This document shows, one piece after another, positions 44,053 to 55,154 of a stretch of 64,000 bases of DNA (positions within the stretch are counted from its first letter, which is position 1; each line of letters starts with the position of its first letter). The stretch spans positions 6,882,001 through 6,946,000 of the forward strand of contig NC_083527.1 in the NCBI RefSeq assembly GCF_032362555.1. The letters run 5' to 3'. Origin of the DNA: Amyelois transitella. Taxonomy: Eukaryota > Arthropoda > Insecta > Lepidoptera > Pyralidae. The position numbers and the translations under genes were made by a program. The notes under the pieces are model-generated. The model was given only the letters and a program-made list of their open reading frames with translations. It searched no databases and was not told where the DNA came from.

Positions 44053-45410
44053 TTTAGGTATGTCGTTTGTTCCGAGTTCAATGACGTGGTCAAATAATAA
44101 TTTCTCATGACGGTATAGGACCTCGATGAGATTTTTGTATTTGCAAAGTTATTCTACGGTTGATGTTCCCGGTTCTCATCCCAGCTGGCATAGGAATTTC
44201 TATAAAGAAAGATCTCACGTAGCTGTTCCTAACTGTAATGATCTAAATCAATCAAGTTTTTTTACTACTAACAGAATAATCGGACTTTCTTCCAAAATAT
44301 TGCATCCTAGAATTCCCAGAAAATGGCCTAGTAACTTCCTAGAAACCCTTTGTAAATACGCCCGTGTTTATGCCAAAGAAAAAGCCGTGTTCGCATTTTT
44401 AAACTATTTTTTGTAGAAATAAACACAGTTCAACGGCCCAACAAAATTGGTGAAAAATAATAGGCTAGACGTAGCAACGCCTATAAATTATGAAATTACC
44501 GAAACTGGCAACATGTTTGGCCGAGTATGTTAATTTATTGTACTCCAAAGAGTTTTTTGATGTTAGTCTAATCTGCTCCTTTGTTACATGTGAAGTGGAA
44601 ATCCTCTTTTATTTCGGGTTGAAAATTGCTAGTTGTCTAATTAATGTTAATCTCTCTCTCATCTTTGCGTGTTTCCAATTGCACCCTTAGCTAAAACGCT
44701 TCGGGGTACAATTAGCGCGGGAGAGAGGCAACTGACAAATGTATAATTGTTTTTCTTTGACGCCACATGAGAATGAAAGCACTTGCATTTACATGCATAC
44801 AGCCTAGAAAGTTTTCTTTCTCGTTACAAATTTTTGGGTAACTTTAGAATAAGAGAAAGAGTTAAGTTACCTTAAGTAATAATAAGCGAATTTTTTTTAT
44901 GAAACCGATCAATGAAACTTAGCAAATAAGTTACCGGTATGACATAAGTGTCGCCTACATTCTTTAAATAATATGAGTCATTTCACCTCGTCTCATAAGT
45001 AGGTACCTATTGAAAGTGTTTCTGTTTAATGTTGCCATTATGTCACGTCAAAGCAGCTGTATTGCGTATTTTACTTTATGTAAAGTAACTATACATAGCT
45101 ACTTAAAACTTTTACTCTGTTTTTCCGTACCGTAGAAATTTCTAAAAATGCATGCTTTGTGATACTTTTTCATAGATTTTCTAAGGTATTCTATTCAGAC
45201 ATTTATGTGTGGTAGTCATCATTAAGTGGAAAGATCAATACCTACAAATAACAAAAAAAGAAAAAAAAAACTATTACATACGAAATTTAAAATCGGTTGA
45301 TGTTTTTTCTTTGAATAATATTGAAAATTTAACTCAGCTTTACGTGGCTTTTCAATTTTGACAACTTGTGATAAATAAGTTAATATTCATTTTAATAAGT
45401 TATTATTCAT
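44053..45410. other. Gene-free stretch
   Basis: ORFs at 44126-44416 (96 codons) and 44490-44690 are open but show no family motif, no splice context and no coding-like composition. Left unannotated as genes. Confidence 0.45.
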
Positions 45411-45645
45411 TTTAGTCTGGGGTTCCGTCGCAAAAACGGAACCCTTACATTTTGATCATGCATGTCCACTACATTACATTGAAGTTGATCGAAGGTAATA
45501 AATAATTCGCTACAAAATATTGCATTGAAAAATAAATAAGAGTAGGCATAACTCTGGACATGTAACCGAGGAATGATTTGTCTTTTGATACCGTAGCCCT
45601 GCAGCGTATCGCCGACTCGCACTTGGCCGGTTTTCAACAAATAAC
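45411..45645. mobile_element. Fragment of a common lepidopteran 'CACTTGGCCGG' repeat
   Basis: Contains the hairpin GGGTTCCGTCGCAAAAACGG AACCC and, further on, GCCGACTCGCACTTGGCCGG TTTT. Both modules belong to a dispersed element often seen in moth DNA; they are rearranged here. Overlapping minus ORFs at 45407-45707 come from it. Confidence 0.5.
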
Positions 45646-46120
45646 ACCATCCCTTTTGCGGGCAGGGGCAATAAAAAATTAAAAACATACACATGACACG
45701 TTTTCACCGACGATTTGCATTTTAATTCGGCTCCAAAAAGCCGTGTCCTCGATTCTTAGCAGATATCGTGGCTTCATAAGGCAACTTGCACCGGCCGGCC
45801 ACTTATACGACCGTCTCCCAATAAATATTAACAAAAACCTTGGACAAATGTTCCCGAATACGCAAAACGGTTATTGCGACAGGGTTGTAAATTTATTTTC
45901 ATTATACAAAAAATTTATCATTATTTTTTTTATTATTTCACAAATCCCACGGGAACTATAGTTTTAACCGGGATTAAAGGTCCAATATGTCCTTCTCCGT
46001 ACTCCACATGCATATCAGTTCAATTGTGAAGCCTGTGTTTTAACCTTGAAGAGGTAACAAACAAACTAACTAACTTAGGACTTAGATAATTTCAGATATG
46101 TTTCACTTAAATTCACGGTA

Positions 46121-46377
46121 GCCGTGTGGTTCACGGCACCAATAAAAAAAGAATAGTACTACTCCTTCTCTTTCCCATGGATGACGTAAAAGGCGACTAA
46201 GGGATATGCTCTTAAATTTGGGATTCTGCTTTTAGGCGATCGGTTAGCAAACTGTCGCTTTTTGAATGTCAATTCTATCATCAAGCCGAGAAGCTGAGCG
46301 TGGCCTATCAGTCTTTTCAAGACTGTTGGCTCTGTCTACCCCACAAGGGATATAGACGTGACTATATGTATGTATGT
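46121..46377 (+). repeat. RepA, full-length with 12-bp target-site duplication
   Basis: AAATTCACGGTA at 46109-46120 is repeated exactly at 46378-46389, directly flanking the element. The copy begins GCCGTGTGGTTCACGGCACC and ends TATGTATGT. The duplication fixes the element's ends and supports target-primed insertion. Confidence 0.93.
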
Positions 46378-46439
46378 AAATTCACGGTAATGTAATAACA
46401 AAAGTGAATTGAAGTGAATGTAGTTTGAGTATAAACCGA

Positions 46440-46690
46440 CGCTATCTTACACCGAGGGCAAAACATCGTGAGGAAACCTGCACATTCAGGCAGCTGGACG
46501 TGTAACCATGATCGATCCAATACGGGTTAGGTTCCCCTGCTAAGGTTGCGAAAGTCAGACGATAGTCGCTTCGTGTAAAAACGTGACTCACCCAATCCAG
46601 GATCCATGGTCAAAGGCACACCCCGGCTCCTGTCCAGATTGGTGAAGATGCAACCGGGACTAAAGCCAGGAGGAAGAGTAATAAAATAAC
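46440..46690 (-). repeat. RepK, minus copy
   Basis: Includes CATCGTGAGGAAACCTGCAC, GAAGCGACT in reverse (AGTCGCTTCGTGTAAAAACG) and GCAACCGGGACTAAAGCCAG. It is the longest RepK copy. Confidence 0.6.
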
Positions 46691-46847
46691 AAAAGGGAAT
46701 TTTTCAAGGTAACGTTGAAGGGTTGCGTCAGGTGGTAGGGTGCCTCCCTTATAGCAGGTGGCTTCAGTTCCTAGAACCACGGTAAATAGGCTTCAAGGTC
46801 ATGGCTTAGTGTAAAAAAAAAATCATTATTTTTTTTTCGTGGCAAAT

Positions 46848-47167
46848 TACACAGATTGGGTTAGCCACGAAGTAAGTTCGAGACTTGTGTTACGAGATAA
46901 TAACTCAAGGATACTATATTTTACTAGAGGCCGCCGCGACTTCGTCCGCGTGGAATCAATCCCGCGGGAACTCATAAAGCCTATATGTTATTCTGCATGG
47001 AAACCCTATCAATCCCGCGGGAACTCTGGGATAAAAAGTAGCCTATGTGTTATTCTGGGTCTTCAGCTACCTACATACCAAATTTCATGGTAATCGGTTC
47101 AGTAGTTTTTGCGTGAAAGAGTAACAAACATCCATACAAACTTTCGCCTTTATAATAGTAGTAGGAT
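46848..47167 (-). repeat. RepB tail (46848-46923) joined to RepF copy 2 (46924-47167)
   Basis: RepB breaks at GATACTATATTTTA, where RepF begins ACTAGAGGCCGCCGCGACTT. Within RepF, a piece around CAATCCCGCGGGAACTC is duplicated (about 46960 and 47012). The 84-codon ORF here is an artefact. Confidence 0.75.
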
Positions 47168-47169
47168 TG

Positions 47170-47335
47170 TCTCCTCTCTTATTCTCCATCTTCATCTACC
47201 TCTCTTACTCTTTACTCTTTCTTCTTTTCAGACGACCGTCTCTGATCGCGACCTAGGTAAAACAGAGTTGATCGCTTCTGACCTCAGTGTCCCTGATTAT
47301 AGCGGAACCTGACCCCAACTTGGTAGGTAATAATT
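47170..47335 (+). other. Pyrimidine tract and AG followed by a short open stretch
   Basis: About 60 bases of C/T-rich DNA end in TTCTTCTTTTCAG at 47231, an ideal 3' splice site. A short open stretch (ending at a stop at 47312) follows. No homology or paired donor is clear, so this is only a possible exon. Confidence 0.2.
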
Positions 47336-47337
47336 AT

Positions 47338-47711
47338 CTTCCTCTGGGTTTAGTCCCGGTTGCAGACTCAGCTCTCTGCAGAGGAGTCGAAGGTACGCCT
47401 ATGAAATGAATAAGCGCAATTACTCACACGCAGGTTTTTACACGAAGCGACTCCGGTCAGACCTCCACATCATTTGCAGTAACCTAACCCATATTGGATC
47501 ATGGTAATATAGAATGTGATTTCCGTAAAAAGCGACTAAGGGATAGGCTTATACACTTGAGATTCCTCTTGTAGGCGATGGGCTAGCAACCTGTCGCTAT
47601 TTGAATCTCAATTCCATCACAAACCCATACAGCTGAACGTGGCCTTTTAAGACAGCTGGCTCTGTCTACCAAGCAAGGGCTAAAGACGTGACTATATGTA
47701 TGTATGTTTGT
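47338..47711 (+). repeat. RepK (47338-47512) followed by RepA (47516-47711)
   Basis: RepK: GGTTTAGTCCCGGTTGCAGA and GAAGCGACTCCGGTCAGACC. RepA is headless, with the tail CTACCAAGCAAGGGCTAAAG ACGTGACTATATG. Confidence 0.72.
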
Positions 47712-48199
47712 AATATAGAGACATCCACAAATCCTTGTAATTTAGAACCATCTGCACGTAATCGTTTGTAAACAACATTTATAGAATTGTACATTTCTTA
47801 GAATCAGTGTGTTGAGTCAGCGTTGTAAACGCAGATGTATTAATTAAGTTATCCGTCCATATTTAGCAACGGCTTAGTTTTCGATGAATTCAGTTTTCCT
47901 ACTGGGGATTCTGATTCTTAATTTCTACATTAATTTAAGGACTGAAATCCACGTTAAGTACGATGGGGTTATACGTTGATACGCTATTTAGGTCATAGCA
48001 AAATCGGGCTTACAATTCTGTTAGCGAAGGAAAAAAAGTTAATAAATTAAGAACAATATATCTAATTCTGCTTCTTTTTTTCGTTTAGTTTGTAAAATTC
48101 AATGAATAAATGCTATTTGGATTTAGGATTCTTTTTACGCTATTGGCTTGTAAATTTTGAATTTTTTTTTATAACCTCTTAAATTAGTATAAATTTCCG

Positions 48200-48405
48200 T
48201 GTTGTTTGCGGAATCAATAGAGAGAAAATAGGACCGATGTCGTAATAGGCGTCTTAGGGATAGGCTTATAAACTTCTTTGAGGTGAAAGGCTGGCAACCT
48301 GTCTATTTGAATCTCAATTCTATCATTAAGCCTAACAGCTGAACGCGGTCTCTCTTCCAGGACTCATGGCTCTGCCAACCCCGAAAGGGATATAGACGTG
48401 ATAAT
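48200..48405 (+). repeat. RepA, old plus copy
   Basis: Head lost. GGATAGGCTTATAAACTTCT and CTGCCAACCCCGAAAGGGAT are recognisable, with internal deletions. Confidence 0.75.
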
Positions 48406-48515
48406 TCGAATGAGTGAATGAATGGAAATGTGTACTTATGTATTTATTTTCTCCAACAAGCCACAATCTTTATTAATATCTACAATATCTATGCAAAAAT
48501 ACAATCGTTTACATG

Positions 48516-48896
48516 GTGAAGCCAAGTAGCTGAACGTAACCGATCAGTCATTTAAAGACTGTTGGCTCTGTCTACTCCCCAAGGGATATAGACGTGACCA
48601 TATGTATGTATGTTTACATGGTCTGTGTTAAATACATACATACATATGGTCACGTCTATATCCCTTGCGGGGTAGACAGAGCCAACAGTCTTGAAAAGAC
48701 TGAATGGCCACATTCAGCTATTTGGCTTAATGATAGAATTGAGATTCAAATAGTGACAGGTTGCAAGCCCATCGCCTAAAAAAGAATCCCAAGTTTGTAA
48801 GCCTATCCTTTAGTCGCCTTTTACGACATCCATGGGAAAGAGATGTAGTGGTCCTATTCTTTTGGTATTGGTGCCGGGAACCACCCGGCACGGCAC
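48516..48896. repeat. RepA tail (+, 48516-48612) and full RepA (-, 48634-48896) with TSD
   Basis: The minus copy is complete and flanked by TGTGTTAAAT at 48624-48633 and 48897-48906. At its head CGGCA is doubled (CCCGGCACGGCAC). The two copies lie tail to tail. Confidence 0.92.
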
Positions 48897-48969
48897 TGTG
48901 TTAAATGGCGTCTTATGTAGCTAGGTAATGTCTGTATTAACAGTAAAACAATGATCTCCTTTCTCGATG

Positions 48970-49298
48970 CTGTCAGTGTCATGTAAGTACCAATGTTAAA
49001 TTCGTTTTTTTTTAAATTATTTATCATAAATATTTTTTTTTTTTAAATTAGTAGCAAGCAACACGCAAAAATTAGAGATAAAGAGCTTTATTTATCCTTT
49101 AGTACTGTCAGTGGCATGTAAGTACCAATGTTGAAATTGTTTTTTTTTTAATTATTTGTAGTAGCAAGCAACACGCAAAAATTAGAGATAAAGAGCTTTA
49201 TTTATCTTTAAGTACTGTTAGTGTCATGTAAGTACCAATGTTAAAATTGTTTTTTTTTAATTATTTAAAGTAGCAAGCAACACGCAAAACTGAAAGAT
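48970..49298 (+). repeat. Minisatellite, about three units of 110-135 bp
   Basis: Units begin at 48970, 49105 and 49215 with CTGTCAGTGTCATGTAAGTA-type sequence, pass a poly(T) run, and contain GTAGCAAGCAACACGCAAAA and GATAAAGAGCTTTATTTATC. The first unit is longer because of an extra A/T segment. No coding. Confidence 0.9.
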
Positions 49299-49624
49299 AC
49301 AGGAACTGTTAAAATATATACATATATTTATGATTGACAAACAAGCCACGCCAGATGTGCTCGGCCCACGCCTTCAGATCGATGCCTCGGGCTCCGTATA
49401 AGGACGTTTGCTTTCCAGTTTTTTTTTTATAGCCTTTGCTTGGGCAAGCTTTATATAATCTGTGGTTTGGGTCAGCGGTTTCTGCAACAACATTATTTAT
49501 ATCCTTCGTCCTTTAATCAACCCCAAAATAATAGGTACTCAAGATTTTCAAACTTTTCAGCTAACGTTTTTAGACTTTCGTCGACATCTTTCAATGTATC
49601 TTCAGGTCCAAATTTACTAAATTA

Positions 49625-49820
49625 TATCACTGCATCTCCTTTTCATAGAAGTCGTAAAAGGCTACTAAGGGATAGGCTTATAAACCTGGGACTCTTCTTT
49701 TAGGCGATAAGCTAGCAACCTTTCATTATTTGAATCTCAGCCATACAGCTGAACGTGGCTTATTAGTCTTTTCAAGACTAATTTTTCTGTCTACCCCGCA
49801 AGGGATAAAGACGTGATTTT
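49625..49820 (+). repeat. RepA, plus copy without head
   Basis: Begins in the GATGTCGTAAAAGG region (AGAAGTCGTAAAAGGCTACT) and lacks TTCTATCATTAAGCC. The tail is CTACCCCGCAAGGGATAAAG ACGTG. Confidence 0.82.
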
Positions 49821-50228
49821 AGTAAGGTAGGTAACTAGGTATACCTTCTCTTTTCAACATTACTGGAGATTTTTCGTCAAATAATCCTGAACGGATATCC
49901 GGAACATGTCCAGACATGAATTTCAGCAGACTAGGGCGAAGCCCCTATCGATTGCTGAGTCACGTGTGACGTCACCCAGCGCCCCTACCGAGGGGAGCGA
50001 CGCAGGCTGCCCGCAGGCTAAAACATTAATTTGTAACCATCAATATTTTTTTGCCATACGGGTGAATCAAAACCAATAAGTCAGCAAGTCTCAAAAATTA
50101 CGTTAAGGTAAAGCATTTAGGGCATTTCATCGATTTAGTTAATAGATATATCTATATATTTTTTTATTATTTAGAACTATTTGCTATGTCGATGAGGCAT
50201 TTATAGGACACGGCAGATCAATTCGGTG
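49821..50228. other. Gene-free, with a GC-rich palindromic patch
   Basis: At about 49958-49978 TGAGTCACGTGTGACGTCAC holds an E-box (CACGTG) overlapping a CRE-like TGACGTCA, in locally GC-rich DNA to about 50020. No gene is adjacent. Confidence 0.4.
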
Positions 50229-50676
50229 CTTGAATTAGAATAGAATAGATTTATTATCAAAATTTTATACAAAAAGTATCACTCATTGATTGACGTCAAC
50301 AATTACTTAAGTCTTATTATATCTATCACCAAAGCGCTACTGTAGAAGAAGTGGTGGAACAAACTACACTGCAGCATTTTTACTGGGCGTCAATCCGGCC
50401 AGGATCTCTCCTACAGGATTAGTTCTACATTAATTCATGTTTTTTTTAATTTAGACAATGTGCATTCGTCCACGATTTAGATTTAAGAGATCTATATTTG
50501 TAAATTGACGTCCGATGAAAATGGTGCAGTGTTATATGTTCCGCCGCTTCTTCATCACATGCGCTTTGGAAGCGGTAGTAGTTATAATTAGATTTTGAGT
50601 GATGTGACGTCAATAAGTGATACCTTGTTTCCAATTTTGAAAATAAATCTATTCTATTCTATTCTACTAGTGTAGG
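50229..50676. repeat. RepC inverted pair (- 50229-50400, + 50446-50676)
   Basis: The minus copy starts with its tail (TAGAATAGAATAGATTTATT). The plus copy ends with GAAAATAAATCTATTCTATT and more TTCTA units. The arms pair over about 170 bp around a 45-bp centre, a large potential hairpin. Confidence 0.85.
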
Positions 50677-50814
50677 CCGCTCTCCTGCATTTTGTCTGCT
50701 TAGTCACGGACATGAAGGCTCTCGTATGCTGGAGTAAACTAAAACAACATTTGAAAAAAAATGTTATGTGCACGTCAGTATGCCTGATAATAAGTCACCA
50801 ATGAGTACTATTAA

Positions 50815-51180
50815 TAAACAAATATATATAAAAATATACAGGACAGATAACACGGATTGAATTGGTTCTCATTCTTCTTCTACGTCGTTACCTTTTCCCA
50901 CTTCCTACACGGGGTCGGCACAGTTCGTAGTTTTTTCCAATTACTTCTGTCATCTCACTCGTCACCTCTTTCTCCTCGTACTATCCTTTACGCCGTTCAT
51001 CCATCTCTTTTTCGGTCTTCCCCTATTTCTTAAACCTTTCAGTTCCATATTTATCTAAGGCTCTTTTAGTAACATGACCTTCCCCTCTTCTCGTGATGTG
51101 TCCGTACCAACCCAGCTTATTACCATTCATCTTTTCATTCATTGGCACTACTTTCATACTACTACGGATTTAATTAGCAT
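50815..51180 (-). mobile_element. RepB tail scrap plus 3' end of a second LINE family
   Basis: 50815-50866 complements the RepB 3' end. From 50867 the minus strand has CCGACCCCGTGTAGGAAGTG GGAAAAGG near the terminus. Upstream it encodes LGWYGH, then RRGEGHVTKRALDKYGTE with stops. It resembles the C-terminal end of RTE-type reverse transcriptases and is distinct from the 15.8/53.7-kb family. Confidence 0.65.
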
Positions 51181-51189
51181 TAAAGTTCC

Positions 51190-51305
51190 AAATTTGTGTT
51201 ACGAGATACTATATTTTATAATAAATATGTAGATAAACATCTAAGACCCAGGCCAATCAAGGAAAGTTCGTTTCTCATCTTACCCTGGCCGGAATTGAAA
51301 CTCAG
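51190..51305 (-). repeat. RepB SINE, minus fragment
   Basis: Has GTGTTACGAGATACTATATT and TCATCTTACCCTGGCCGGAA. The tRNA-like head is cut within the B box. 51306-51742 shows nothing further. Confidence 0.72.
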
Positions 51306-51742
51306 TTAAAACGTTAATATATAGTTAATAAAATATATAGGTATCTAGATACTACCTACTTATTTAAACAGCAAAATATTTGGAGTGAAAGTTTTTTATT
51401 TTAGTCAGACAAATAAACTTGTTAATTACTCTTATAAACATTCTCTTAATTAACTCACCAATACTTTAACCTTTCTCTTAATCCACCTTATTAAGATTTT
51501 ACTACAAAAGTTTATATGTATATGTGATGTTTTTACTCATAAAGTCGCCGATTTACAGATGCCCTAAAATAAATTTAATAACAAACAGGCACAGGATATT
51601 CAAGTAAATAAATGAGACTTTATCTTCTGTGTAATTGGGTTGAAAGTTGAGTGAAAAGTGTTTTTATTTATTATACTTTTCCCTTGGGAATTGAAGAGGC
51701 TCCCCGAGATAGGTTTATTTTAGGCAGGCAGCCTTAGTAAAA

Positions 51743-52264
51743 ACATACATACATACATAATAGTCACGTCCCTTGCGGGGTAGACAGAGCCAACAGTGTC
51801 GAATAGACTGAATGGCCACGTTCAGCTATTTGGCTTAAAGATAGAATTGAGATTCTAATAATGACAGGTTGCTAGCCCATTGCCTAAAAAAGAATCCCAA
51901 GTTTATAAGCCTATCCCTTAGTAGCATTTTACGACATCCATGGGAAAGAGATGGAGTGGTCCTATTCTTTATTACCACACGGCACAAGTAGCACTTAGTA
52001 AAAAATTTGTGCCAAAATCCTATTGTGCCGTGTGGTTCCCGGTACCAATAAAAAAAAGAGTAGGGCATCATCTCGAGCGATGTCGTAAAAGGCGACTAAT
52101 GGATCTGCTTATCAATTTGGGATTCTTCTTTTAGGCGATGGGCTAACAACCTGTCACTATTTGAATCTCAATTCTATCATTAAGCCTAACAGCTGAACGT
52201 GGCCTATCAGTCTTTCAAGACTGTTGGCTCTGTCTACCCCGCAAGGTGATCATATGAATAAATG
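51743..52264. repeat. RepA inverted pair (- 51743-51986, + 52023-52264)
   Basis: Two near-complete copies lie head to head, 36 bp apart. The minus head ends CCACACGGCACAAG and the plus head starts TGTGCCGTGTGGTTCCCGG. Each contains most of the core, so the transcript could fold into a hairpin of over 200 bp. Confidence 0.88.
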
Positions 52265-52439
52265 GAAATAATAAGCAACAACAAAATAAGGTACGTCACA
52301 TCCAAGATTTCCTTGGCATCACCCACGACACGACTCAATTTAAGCCAACTAGATTTGAACCTGTGACTAACATACAAACAGGCTCGCCTACACTACGCCT
52401 AAGGTCACAAGATAGTTGCACATTAGCGGAAACTTATAT

Positions 52440-52693
52440 CTATACTAATATTATAAAGCTGAAGAGTTTGTTTGTTTGAACGCGCTAATCTCAAGAACTT
52501 CTGGTTCGAATTGAAAAATTATTTTTGCGTTGAATAGACCATTTATCGAGGAAGGCTTTAGGCTTTATAACATCACGCTGCAATTATAAGGAGCAAAGAA
52601 ATAATGGAAAATGTGAAAAAATAACCGGGAAAATTATTCATCTTTGAGTAACAAGTTCAACTATTCCACGCGGACGAAGTCGCGGGCACAGCA
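52440..52693 (+). repeat. RepE, copy 3
   Basis: Starts CTATACTAATATTATAAAGC and ends GACGAAGTCGCGGGCACAGC. Close to copy 1, with a few small deletions. Confidence 0.78.
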
Positions 52694-52779
52694 ATATGTA
52701 TAATAACATTATTTGTTCATAAGTTACATAACTTTTAAATATGGGTAACGTAATTATATGTAAGTAATAAGTAAAATGC

Positions 52780-53092
52780 TATGTGGTATACGGATCCTTA
52801 GAGTAGGACTCTTTCCCGGGGATGCCGTAAGAGGCAACTAAGGGAGTAAGCCAATTCAACAGATAGACAAACTAAACATGGTCTTCGAATCATATGATTC
52901 TTTCCTCCACGACGGAGAAGTTCCTTCCATACTTTTCTAATGGATGTCGTAGAAGTCAAATAAGGAATTAAGCAACAAATGGAGCATTAAAAATACCCAT
53001 AGGTAGTTCACAATTCTTTGTCGTTACACACACACACACACATTGTCACGTCTATATCCCTTGCGGGGTAGGCAGAGCCAATAGTCTTAGGT
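52780..53092. repeat. Very degenerate RepA-like sequence, then RepA tail (-, 53029-53092)
   Basis: ATGCCGTAAGAGGCAACTAA GGGA near 52830 and ATGGATGTCGTAGAAGTCAA near 52945 echo RepA. A (CA)n run then leads into CACGTCTATATCCCTTGCGG, an intact RepA end. Confidence 0.5.
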
Positions 53093-53420
53093 TTGGCGAA
53101 TTATACCGTGGGGTCGGCTGTGTATGTTAATATTTTCAACCACGTTTCTCTTCCTAAAACCTCCACAATAGGAAAATCTATAACCGTTCCCAATTACTAA
53201 AGCCTTTGTTTGCTTCTTATGTACTTTAGTATTAAATCCATTAAATTTGGCAAACCTGCAAATTGATATGTGGTTCGCGTGAAAAATGTTAGTACAATAT
53301 ACTTTGTGTTCGTGTTAAACTATAATGTGTGTGGAGTAAAGGAGTGGTATTCAGGGATAGGCTACCAAGCCTAAAAATGGTACTATTAAAGATACATACC
53401 TAGGTATCCTTTCCACTAAT

Positions 53421-53626
53421 ACATATATTATAAATGCGAAAGTTTGTGAGTATGTCAGTATGAATGTTTGTTACTCTTTCACGCAAAAACTACAGAACCG
53501 ATCGCGATGAAATTTAGTATGTAGGTAGCTGAAGACCCAGAATAACATACAGGCTACTTTTTATCCCGGAGTTGCCGCAGGATTGATAGGGTTTCCGTGC
53601 GGACGAAGTCGCGGGCGGCCTCTAGT
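53421..53626 (+). repeat. RepF, copy 3
   Basis: From ACATATATTATAAATGCGAA to GACGAAGTCGCGGGCGGCCT CTAGT. Full span and well preserved. Confidence 0.78.
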
Positions 53627-53689
53627 TACCTATATCGGGAACGCTTATAAATCGGCTATTATAATCGCTTGATCACTCATGTAATCACT

Positions 53690-54012
53690 AATGATGTAGT
53701 TACAGGAATAGAAAAGGGTATGTTAAGATGGTTTGGTCATGTGGAGAGGATGAATGAAAGCAGGTTGACTAAGCAGATAAACAAGGAGAGTGTGTAGGGA
53801 AAGGTCGGAGTGGGAAGACCTAGACGAACGTACCTTGATCAAATTAAGGACGTTCTGGCAAAGGGTCAGGTCAAAAGTACCCGAAACCACCGAGCTTGCA
53901 TGAAGATAATTATGAATGGGGATGAAGCGAAGGAAGTATGCGGAGATCGTGGCAAATGGAATGATGTAGTCTCTGCCTACCCCTCCGGGAAAGAGGCGTG
54001 ATTTTTATGTTA
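53690..54012 (+). mobile_element. LINE 3' end with RT C-terminal remnant (plus copy)
   Basis: Colinear with 15797-16168 in reverse. It encodes SMLRWFGHVERMNESRLTKQ-like sequence interrupted by stops, then GRPRRTYLDQIKDVLAKGQV. The 3' end is CTACCCCTCCGGGAAAGAGG CGTGATTTTTATGTTATGTT. Confidence 0.85.
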
Positions 54013-54529
54013 TGTTTGATCACTCACTGACGCTCCAACCACGACGATTTAGTCGAATGAAGACATTGCATCACTATGTTATGATTACAAAGATTAATAT
54101 CAACACTTTCATATTGAGGCAAGGATACTGATACACTCCGTGTAGGCGACCCGTGGGTGTAAAACTAGTTCCTACTGCATACTCCTTTCTTACCGAAGCA
54201 AAAAGGTATATATTCCCTTGGCAAATCAAATGGGAAGGCAAAACACAAAAGTCATTTAATACACTTAACATCTGTCTCAATTTACGTCCCTTAAGGAAAC
54301 TGGGATACGTCTGTGATTATTTATATTAATGGTATGGTTGATAAGGCGTTTTCGGACAGATTTTATCTTCTATGTACAGTCACCAGCAATAAGATATATA
54401 CACAAAACACATACATAAGTACAGTCATGATCATCATGATTATCACTTAATATTTTTTTATCTATACATAATGATTCTGTACCTACACGTTGTGACAATA
54501 CCCACATACCTAATATATTTTTACATTTG

Positions 54530-54776
54530 ACGGCCTCTGCGGCGCAGCGGTAGTACCCTTGTCTATGACACCGGAGGTCCCGGGTTCGAATCCCAGCCAG
54601 GGCATGACGAAAAAAGAACTTGGATGTTTACTCATAAGTGTTTATTATAAAAATATAGTATCGTTGAGTTAGTATCTCGTAACACTTGATAACTCGTAAC
54701 TCAACGATACTGTGTACTGTACTTCGAGGCTAACTCAATCTGTGTAATTTGTCCTGTATATATTTATTTATTTACT
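54530..54776 (+). repeat. RepB tRNA-derived SINE, reference full-length copy
   Basis: The head GCGGCGCAGCGGTAGTAC supplies an A box and GGGTTCGAATCCC a B box about 35 bases on, the internal pol III promoter arrangement. The body is AT-rich with a small duplication around GTATCTCGTAACAC, and the end is GTCCTGTATATATTTATTTA. Not a tRNA gene: no acceptor-stem pairing. Confidence 0.88.
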
Positions 54777-55154
54777 TTTTGTTTTAGTACCCGCATCTAC
54801 ATCAAATGGTGATAACTGAAAATCATCGTTTTTGTATTCTTTCAGTGCAAAAAGATCGCTGAATTATGACCATTTCGACTTGGTACAGCACACCTGTGTT
54901 AGTTTTTAGGATTTGTTATTGTTACCTATATCCATTTTCACCGGGCAAATTACCTATTCGACCACCGACACTCTCAATAAAAGTATGGTAGGTATGCTAA
55001 CTTAATTGAATGCGGCTAATCCTAATTTGGGTTCGTGCTAACAGCCTGCTAGAGTTGGCATACATCCAGTATCGATTTTAGTGCGTTGACCGAATGCGGC
55101 ACGGGACAGTGTGTTATGACTAGCTCACGCTAAGGGGATATTTATTTATTTATA
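54777..55154. other. Gene-free spacer
   Basis: No exon or recognised repeat on either strand. Confidence 0.5.

Noticed and set aside
44126-44416. 96-codon plus ORF near RepG
   Set aside because: No motif, no homology by eye, AT-rich surroundings; chance open frame.
54560-54605. Possible tRNA gene (A and B boxes)
   Set aside because: No acceptor-stem pairing or complete cloverleaf; it is the head of the RepB SINE, repeated elsewhere.
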